Assembly: GCF_018129085.1 (NCBI RefSeq)
Contig: NZ_JAAGBB010000018.1
Span: 73,688-129,809 of the forward strand
Reading direction: 5' to 3'
DNA from: Plastoroseomonas hellenica
GTDB taxonomy: Bacteria; Pseudomonadota; Alphaproteobacteria; Acetobacterales; Acetobacteraceae
Length of the DNA: 56,122 nt
The translations under genes were made by a program, and so were the position numbers. Position 1 is the stretch's first letter; each line of letters opens with the position of its first letter. The notes under the pieces are model-generated. The model was given only the letters and a program-made list of their open reading frames with translations. It ran no database searches and had not been told where the DNA came from. Below are positions 51,026-56,122 of this stretch, in pieces.

Positions 51026-51048
51026 AAGTGAGAATGATTCGCAATTGA
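51026..51048. promoter_or_regulatory. Fur-box-like palindrome upstream of the 50531-50986 gene
   Basis: The core TGAGAAT-G-ATTCGCA (51029-51043) is a 7-1-7 palindrome with one mismatch, flanked by CAA and TTG, close to the classical proteobacterial Fur consensus (TGATAATNATTATCA). It lies in the 334-base gene-free interval 50987-51320, whose remainder shows only an AT-rich stretch (51210-51235) that could hold the cysK promoter. Confidence 0.68.
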
Positions 51049-51320
51049 TGGGATGCCTTGGGGCGGCAGCGTCACGGCGATTCCGCTGCATCTCGCGCAG
51101 ACGCGATGCTGACAGTTCAATCTTCTCCAGGGGCGGGGTGCAGGAGCATGACCTGCTGCCGTGGGCGACCTCGATGGGTGAATTTGGTCTGGGAGCCAGG
51201 ATGCGTGGCAAGTATTTGTTTTAAAAGGATTTTATGGCACCTCACGGGCATGTCTGCCCTGCGCCTTGCCCTCTTGAAGCACCGGCGCCGGCACCCGACC
51301 ATCCTCTGGCCTTGAGGAGT

Positions 51321-52352
51321 ATGTCCATGCCTGACGCCGCTCTCGCCGCGCCCGCCCCCGGCATCGTGGACGGCTTCGCCGGCGCGGTGGGCAATACGCC
51401 CCTGATCCGGCTGCGCAAGGCGTCGGAGGCGACGGGCTGCGAGATTCTGGGCAAGGCGGAGTTCATGAATCCCGGTGGTTCGGTCAAGGACCGCGCCGCG
51501 CTCGGCATCATCGAAGCGGCGGAGCGCGCCGGGAAGCTGACCCCGGGCAAGCCGAGCATCATCGTCGAAGGCACCGCCGGCAATACCGGCATCGGCATCA
51601 CCCTCGCCGCCAATGCCCGCGGCTATCGCAGCGTGATTGTGGTGCCGGAGACGCAGAGCCGGGAGAAGCTCGATTTCCTGCGCATGATCGGCGCTGATCT
51701 CCGGCTGGTGGCGCCGAAGCCCTATGCCGATCCCGGCAACTACGTGCATGTGTCGCGCCGCCTGGCCGAAGAACTGGGCGCCGTGCATGCGAACCAGTTC
51801 GATAACCTCGCGAATGCGGCGGCGCATGAGGCGACCACGGGGCCGGAAATCTGGGCGCAGACCGAAGGCCGCGTCGATGCCTTCACCTGTTCCTGCGGCA
51901 CCGGCGGCACGCTGGCCGGCATCGCCCGTGCACTGAAGGCAAGGAAGGGGGACGTGCGGATCGTGCTCGCCGATCCGCTGGGCAGCGCGCTGTACAACTG
52001 GGTCAAGACCGGCACGGTGAAGGCCTCGGAAGGAAACTCGATCACCGAGGGCATCGGCCAGGCGGCGCGGGTGCCGGGTAATCTGGAAGGCGCCCTGATC
52101 GACGACGCGGAGATGGTGCCGGACGCGGAGGCGCTGGAGCAGGTCTTCTCCCTGCAGATGGAGGAGGGGATCTCGGTCGGCGGATCGGCCGGGCTCAATG
52201 TCGCGGCGGCGATCCGCGTGGCGCGAAAACTGGGGCCGGGGCACCGGGTGGTGACGATCCTCTCGGACGGCGCGGCGCGCTACCAGTCGAAGCTGTTCAA
52301 TCCCGAATTCCTGCGCGGCAAGGGGCTGCCCGTGCCGCCCTGGCTGGCCTGA
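51321..52352 (+). CDS. cysK: Cysteine synthase (O-acetylserine sulfhydrylase)
   Basis: A 343-residue PLP enzyme condensing O-acetylserine and sulfide to cysteine. The PLP Lys56 is in [11 protein letters not shown], the phosphate-binding/substrate loop is GTAGNTGIG (84-92), the [15 protein letters not shown]-phosphate loop is near 190-205, and [12 protein letters not shown] lies near the C-terminus. The ATG at 51321 follows TTGAGGAG; a longer frame starting at 51234 was rejected. It is followed 10 bases later by cysE, a natural cysteine-synthesis pair. Confidence 0.93.
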   Translation: MSMPDAALAAPAPGIVDGFAGAVGNTPLIRLRKASEATGCEILGKAEFMNPGGSVKDRAALGIIEAAERAGKLTPGKPSIIVEGTAGNTGIGITLAANARGYRSVIVVPETQSREKLDFLRMIGADLRLVAPKPYADPGNYVHVSRRLAEELGAVHANQFDNLANAAAHEATTGPEIWAQTEGRVDAFTCSCGTGGTLAGIARALKARKGDVRIVLADPLGSALYNWVKTGTVKASEGNSITEGIGQAARVPGNLEGALIDDAEMVPDAEALEQVFSLQMEEGISVGGSAGLNVAAAIRVARKLGPGHRVVTILSDGAARYQSKLFNPEFLRGKGLPVPPWLA

Positions 52353-52362
52353 GGCGCTGCCC

Positions 52363-53019
52363 ATGGAGATCATCGAACTCGCCCGCAACATCCGTGCTCG
52401 CGATCCCGCGCGGCCGAGCTGGGCGGAAGCCATCTTCTGCTATGCCGGGCTGCATGCGGTGCTGTGGCATCGCCTGGCGCATGCGCTGTGGCGCATCGGG
52501 CTGCGGCTGCCGGGGCGCTGCGTGTCGCATCTCTCGCGCTTCCTGACCGGGATCGAGATCCATCCCGGCGCCAGGATCGGCCGGCGGCTGTTCATCGATC
52601 ACGGCATGGGCGTGGTGTTCGGTGAAACCTCGGAGATCGGCGATGACGTCTATCTCTATCACGGGGTGACGCTCGGTGGGCTCACCACCGCAACCGGCAA
52701 GCGGCATCCGACGATCGGCAATGGGGTTACGATCGGCGCCGGGGCCAAGGTATTGGGGCCGATCACCGTGGGTGACGGGGCGCGGATCGGTGCCAATGCC
52801 GTCGTGGTGCGCATGGTCGGCGCCGATCAGACCGTGGTCGGCATTCCCGCGCGGCCGCCGGGGGGCGATCCCTGCCTGGACCCTGGGATCGGCTACGGGC
52901 TGACGCGCCCGGAAGCCGATCCGGTCGGCGAGCAACTGGCCCTGCTGCGCGCCGAGGTCGCATTGCTGCGTGCGGAACTCGCCCAGCGTGAAAGGGTGCC
53001 GCCATCGGTTGAGGCTTGA
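52363..53019 (+). CDS. cysE: Serine O-acetyltransferase
   Basis: A 218-residue left-handed beta-helix acyltransferase making O-acetylserine for CysK. A short helical N-terminus precedes hexapeptide repeats from about residue 63 ([18 protein letters not shown]). Catalytic-type residues are Asp79-His80 and His100 ([10 protein letters not shown]). A C-terminal coiled-coil-like tail ([15 protein letters not shown]) replaces the usual short tail. It is of the short EpsC-like type and lacks the long N-terminal domain of E. coli CysE. Its TGA stop leads directly into a family A repeat. Confidence 0.92.
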   Translation: MEIIELARNIRARDPARPSWAEAIFCYAGLHAVLWHRLAHALWRIGLRLPGRCVSHLSRFLTGIEIHPGARIGRRLFIDHGMGVVFGETSEIGDDVYLYHGVTLGGLTTATGKRHPTIGNGVTIGAGAKVLGPITVGDGARIGANAVVVRMVGADQTVVGIPARPPGGDPCLDPGIGYGLTRPEADPVGEQLALLRAEVALLRAELAQRERVPPSVEA

Positions 53020-53070
53020 GCGTCCGATGACTGGAGGGCCGGAAGGCCCGGAGGTCTGAATCGGCCGCGC
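53018..53070 (+). repeat. Palindromic repeat, family A copy 3
   Basis: It opens GAGCGTCCGATGACTGGAGG and closes GTCTGAATCGGCCGCGC, with inner GGGCCGGAAGGCCC. The cysE stop TGA (53017-53019) overlaps its first two bases, as at the IlvD/Edd gene. Confidence 0.75.
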
Positions 53071-53160
53071 ACACTCACAAGGCTTGAGGCGGGGGCGGCA
53101 TCGTGCCATCTGCCGGATAGGGCCGGTTGCGGTCCCGATCCGGGAGGAGAACATGCCGCG

Positions 53161-54129
53161 ATGAAACGCCGCTCGCTTCTGACGCTGACCGCCGCGGGCC
53201 TCACGGCACCCTATATCGCCGGGGCCCAGGGCGCCTGGCCCGAGCGGCCGATCCGCCTGATCGTGCCTTGGCCGCCGGGCGGCTCGACCGACACCATCGC
53301 GCGGCTGTTCCAGGCCAAGCTCGGCGAGTTGCTGGGCCGGCCGGTGGTGATCGACAACCGCGGCGGCGCTTCCGGCGCCATCGGCTCGGCCGAGGCGGCC
53401 CGCGCGCCGGCGGATGGCTATACCTGGATGCTCGCCTATGACAACGAGGCGACGAACCAGACGGTGATGCGCCTGTCCTATCGGACGCTGGAAGCCTTCG
53501 CGCCGGTGACGCTGGTGGCAACCGGGCCACTCGCGCTGGTCGCGCATCAGTCGACGCCCTATCGCAACTTCCAGGACGTCGTGAACGCCGCGAAGCAGGC
53601 GCCGGACACCATCGGCTACGCCACCTCCGGCGTCGGCGGCCTCGCGCATGTCTCGACGACACTGCTCTCGGCCCAGGCGGGCATCAGGCTGGTGCACGTG
53701 CCTTATCGCGGCGGCGGACCGGCCGTGCAGGACGCGGTCGCCGGCAATGTGCCGATGTTCATGAGCAATGTCGTGATCATCAGCCAGCACATCCGCAACG
53801 GCGTGCTGCGCCCGCTCGGCGTCACGACGCGCGGCGAGAGCCGGCACGTGCCGGGCGTGCAGAGCTTCGCCCAGCAGGGGCTGGCGGAATTCGAGGCACC
53901 GACCTGGTGGGCCTTCCTCGGCCGCGCCGGCACGCCCGAGCCGATCCTGCGCCGCATGAACGAGGCGCTGAGCCAGGCCCTCGCCGATCCCGAGGTGAAG
54001 GCCAAGATCGAGGAGCAGGGCTGCGACGTCGTCGCCTCCGACCCTGCCGCCTGCGGCCGCTTCCTCACGGCCGAGATCGAGAAATGGGGCAAGGTGATCC
54101 GCGACAACAATATCCGGACCGATAGCTGA
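53161..54129 (+). CDS. Bug/TctC-family tripartite-tricarboxylate-type solute-binding protein
   Basis: A 322-residue secreted protein with an N-terminal KRR signal peptide (cleavage near 22-23, IAGAQG). Bug-family signatures are RPIRLIVPWPPGGSTDTIAR, VVIDNRGGASGAIGSAEAARA, ADGYTW, VPYRGGGPAVQDAVAGNV and DPAACGRFLTAEIEKW. No TctA/TctB membrane genes adjoin it, which is common for the many orphan Bug proteins. Ligands are usually carboxylates. Its TGA overlaps the next ATG (TGATG). Confidence 0.92.
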   Translation: MKRRSLLTLTAAGLTAPYIAGAQGAWPERPIRLIVPWPPGGSTDTIARLFQAKLGELLGRPVVIDNRGGASGAIGSAEAARAPADGYTWMLAYDNEATNQTVMRLSYRTLEAFAPVTLVATGPLALVAHQSTPYRNFQDVVNAAKQAPDTIGYATSGVGGLAHVSTTLLSAQAGIRLVHVPYRGGGPAVQDAVAGNVPMFMSNVVIISQHIRNGVLRPLGVTTRGESRHVPGVQSFAQQGLAEFEAPTWWAFLGRAGTPEPILRRMNEALSQALADPEVKAKIEEQGCDVVASDPAACGRFLTAEIEKWGKVIRDNNIRTDS

Positions 54130-54713
54130 TGACCGAGGCCGCGCGTTTCGCCGCGATCATGGAAGATGGCGCGGCGCTCAGGCGGCGCGTGGGCGCGGAG
54201 ATGGCGGGCGAGGTCTTCGCCGTCGTCGCTGCCTGCGAAACGGCGATGCGCGCCGGCGGCAAGCTGTTCTTCTGCGGCAATGGCGGCAGCTTTTCGGACG
54301 CCGTGCATCTCGCGACCGAATGGCAGGTGCGGCTGCGCGGCGGCGTCGAGCGCCCCTCCTGGCCGGCGATCGCCCTGGCTTCCGATGCGGGGGTGATGAG
54401 CGCGGGCGGCAATGATTACGGCTTCGAAGAGGTCTTCGCGCGGCCGCTCCGCGGGTTGGGGCGCGCCGGCGATGTGCTGTTCGGCATCACCACCAGCGGG
54501 CGCTCGGCCAATGTGATCAGGGCGCTGGCGGCGGCGCGGGAGATGGGCATCGTGACCGTGGGCTTCCTCGGCGGCGATGGCGGCCCGGCGCGGGCGCTCT
54601 GCGACCACGCCCTGGTGGTGCCGAGCAAGGAAACGGCACGGGTGCAGGAGATCCACATCACGCTCGGGCATGCGATCCTCGAGCTGGTGGAGGACCGGTT
54701 GGTCGCGGCATGA
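54129..54713 (+). CDS. SIS-domain sugar-phosphate isomerase (GmhA-like)
   Basis: A 194-residue isomerase of the phosphoheptose isomerase type. The SIS phosphate loop CGNGGSFSDAVHLATEW and ITTSGRSANVIRALAAA are present, with DAGVMSAGGNDYGFEEVF and VQEIHITLGHAI near the C-terminus, where His/Glu are metal/catalytic residues in GmhA. It probably interconverts sedoheptulose-7-phosphate and heptose-7-phosphate for envelope heptose. Coupling to the sugar-nucleotide epimerase that follows fits surface-polysaccharide synthesis. Confidence 0.87.
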   Translation: MTEAARFAAIMEDGAALRRRVGAEMAGEVFAVVAACETAMRAGGKLFFCGNGGSFSDAVHLATEWQVRLRGGVERPSWPAIALASDAGVMSAGGNDYGFEEVFARPLRGLGRAGDVLFGITTSGRSANVIRALAAAREMGIVTVGFLGGDGGPARALCDHALVVPSKETARVQEIHITLGHAILELVEDRLVAA

Positions 54714-55705
54714 CGGTCCTGCTGACCGGTGCCGCCGGCTTCATCGGCATGCATGCCGCGGAGGCGCTGCTGGCGCGGGGCGAGCGGGTGGTCGGGATCG
54801 ACACGCTCACCCCCTATTACGACACGGCACTGAAGCGTGCACGGCTGGCGCGGCTGCAGGCGCATGCCGGCTTCACGCATCGCGCAGTGGACGTGAGTGA
54901 CCGCGAGGCGATGCTGGCACTGGCCGAGTCGGAGCCAGGGGTCACGCGCATCCTGCACCTCGCCGCGCAGCCCGGGGTGCGGCATTCGCTGGTCGACCCC
55001 TTCGCCTATGTCGACGCCAATGTCATGGGGCATCTGGTGGTGCTGGAGCTGGCGCGGCGGCTGCCGAAGCTGGAGCACCTGGTCTATGCCAGCTCCTCCT
55101 CGGTCTATGGCGGCAACACCAAGCTGCCTTTCGCCGAATCGGATCGGGCCGATCAGCCGGTGTCGCTCTATGCGGCGACCAAGCGGGCCGGGGAGCTAAT
55201 GAGCGCGGCCTATGCGCATCTCTTCGGGCTGCCACAGACGGGGCTGCGATTCTTCACGGTCTATGGACCCTGGGGACGGCCGGACATGGCGCCCTGGCTC
55301 TTCGCGGATGCGATCCTGGGCGGGCGGCCGATCACGCTCTACGAGGGCGGCCGGCTGAAGCGCGACTTCACCTTTGTCGCGGATATCGTGCAGGGAATCC
55401 TCGGCTGTCTCGATCGGCCCGCAACGGGTGACGCGCCGCGGGTGTTGAACATCGGCAATCACCGCAGCGAGCTCGTCGCGCGCTTCGTCGCGGTGCTGGA
55501 GGAGGCGCTGGGGACGCGCGCGATCATCCAGGATGCGCCGCGTCCGGCAACGGAAGTGAGCGAGACTTTCGCCGATGTGGATGCGATCGCCGCACTCGCG
55601 GGCTATGCGCCGACGACGCCGATCGAGGTGGGGATTCCGCGTTTTGCAGAATGGTTCGTCGATTGGCGAAAAAGGGGTGTTGACGCCCCCGGCGCTTACC
55701 CATAA
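54710..55705 (+). CDS. NAD-dependent epimerase, UDP-glucuronate 4-epimerase type
   Basis: A 331-residue extended SDR. GAAGFIG is at 7-13, LAAQPGVRHSLVDPFAYVDAN (84-104) is the hallmark of UDP-glucuronate/galacturonate 4-epimerases, the catalytic Ser is in ASSSSVYG, Tyr154/Lys158 are in YAATKRA, and RFFTVYGPWGRPDMAPWLF follows. It overlaps the SIS gene by 4 bases. The stop TAA (55703-55705) coincides with the -10 of the downstream rRNA-type promoter. Confidence 0.91.
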   Translation: MTVLLTGAAGFIGMHAAEALLARGERVVGIDTLTPYYDTALKRARLARLQAHAGFTHRAVDVSDREAMLALAESEPGVTRILHLAAQPGVRHSLVDPFAYVDANVMGHLVVLELARRLPKLEHLVYASSSSVYGGNTKLPFAESDRADQPVSLYAATKRAGELMSAAYAHLFGLPQTGLRFFTVYGPWGRPDMAPWLFADAILGGRPITLYEGGRLKRDFTFVADIVQGILGCLDRPATGDAPRVLNIGNHRSELVARFVAVLEEALGTRAIIQDAPRPATEVSETFADVDAIAALAGYAPTTPIEVGIPRFAEWFVDWRKRGVDAPGAYP

Positions 55706-55708
55706 AAG
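55680..55708 (+). promoter_or_regulatory. Strong sigma-70-type promoter overlapping the epimerase stop (probable rrn promoter)
   Basis: TTGACG (55680-55685) is followed by a 17-base spacer and TAAAAG (55703-55708). The position, about 150 bases before a boxB-boxA pair, matches an rRNA operon promoter. The epimerase stop codon forms the first three bases of the -10. Confidence 0.65.
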
Positions 55709-56122
55709 CCCGCCACCGCCGACGAGTAGGGCGCCTGACCCGAGGGTCTGACGCACTGACGAGACGGTGGTGCCCCGACAGACGGGACGCAGCGCCAACC
55801 GAGAGACCAAGTCTCGGTGGGTGTTTTCGTCCCTGAAGGTCAGGGATCGCTCTTTGACAATTGCATCTGGTTTGGAAGTTTTTTGTGGTCACTCTGCTTG
55901 GGTGGCTGGGGTGTTTGGTTGCTTGTGGTCTTGTCCCTTGGTTTTTGGGGTGGGATGTGCGGTCGGCGCCTGGGTTTATGCATCTGCGAGGGTGTGTGGG
56001 TCTTGGTGTTTGGCGTGGCGCGGGCGATTGGGCTCTGGCGATCTGGTTGGGTGGCGGAAGAGATGATGATGGTCAGTGGTATGGGTTGGGATGCGAATTG
56101 GTGGGCTTAGGCCTGCTGGTTT
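55709..56122 (+). other. rRNA operon leader, gene-free to the end of the window
   Basis: No protein gene is supported in this 414-base stretch. Before boxA it has hairpins such as ACCGAGA / TCTCGGT (55798-55818). After boxA it turns strongly G/T-rich: in 55921-55980 there are 23 T and 25 G against 2 A and 10 C. Such strand-asymmetric spacers between boxA and the 16S gene pair with sequence after the 16S gene to form the RNase III stem. The 16S rRNA gene itself should begin just beyond the window. Confidence 0.75.
55830..55859 (+). promoter_or_regulatory. rRNA leader antitermination site: boxB hairpin and boxA
   Basis: A perfect 7-base hairpin TCCCTGA-AGG-TCAGGGA (55830-55846) is followed at once by GCTCTTTGACA (55849-55859), matching the rRNA boxA consensus (GCTCTTTAACA in E. 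coli; TTTGACA in alphaproteobacteria). This order is characteristic of rrn leaders bound by the Nus factors. Confidence 0.82.

Noticed and set aside
55817-56110. A 97-codon frame at the window end.
   Set aside because: It overlaps boxB and boxA and lies in the G/T-rich rRNA leader; its Gly/Trp/Leu composition follows the base bias.
1-56122. tRNA genes, insertion sequences, integrases or phage genes.
   Set aside because: None could be recognised by eye on either strand; a tRNA scan and IS search would be the decisive test.

Overview
The window is a G+C-rich stretch from an alphaproteobacterium. The plant-type GshA, the RsmE/UbiA pair, several TRAP and Bug substrate-binding proteins, and an rRNA leader of alphaproteobacterial form fit a Roseomonas-like member of the Acetobacteraceae. 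That placement is inference from gene style and composition; no rRNA gene lies inside the window. Genes are densely packed, with many 4-base stop/start overlaps. No tRNA, rRNA, CRISPR array, insertion sequence or prophage was recognised.

Layout. 1-4891: metal homeostasis (Zn/Cd/Pb P-type ATPase with a MerR-type promoter, Nramp transporter mntH divergent from mntR, a ZntR/CadR-like MerR regulator, a DUF2171 protein). 4912-8371: EamA exporter, class II aldolase, VOC protein, M20 amidohydrolase. 8483-14250: sugar-acid catabolism (UxaA-family dehydratase, FAH-family hydrolase, SDR, XylD-like IlvD/Edd dehydratase). 14307-20232: MATE exporter, alpha/beta hydrolase, CtBP-like dehydrogenase, an SDR lacking the catalytic Tyr, and a WD40-cytochrome c fusion. 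20214-27267: housekeeping (ETF-type methyltransferase, ubiA, rsmE, gshA, tldD, ctaA, glycosyltransferase ending in a strong terminator). 27461-30945: TVP38 protein, a ribosome-inactivating-protein (RIP) homologue, alpha/beta hydrolase, GDP-fucose synthase. 31023-35783: TRAP-type binding protein with a hybrid histidine kinase, and a glycerophosphodiesterase. 35951-45849: a Liv-type ABC transporter interleaved with three acyl-CoA ligases. 45856-50527: TRAP transporter with an SDR under a divergent GntR regulator that has two winged helices. 50531-53019: a Fur-box gene of unknown function, then cysK-cysE. 53161-55705: Bug protein, SIS isomerase, UDP-glucuronate epimerase. 55680-56122: promoter, boxB hairpin, boxA and a G/T-rich leader, as expected just upstream of a 16S rRNA gene outside the window.

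The most unusual gene is 28194-28844 (minus). It carries the Shiga toxin/ricin N-glycosidase active-site signature and has clearly lower G+C than its neighbours, which suggests horizontal acquisition. The second theme is a family of short palindromic repeats, more than a dozen copies in 56 kb. They sit at gene ends, donate stop codons, overlap a start, and in one case form two tandem copies translated as the N-terminus of an acyl-CoA ligase.
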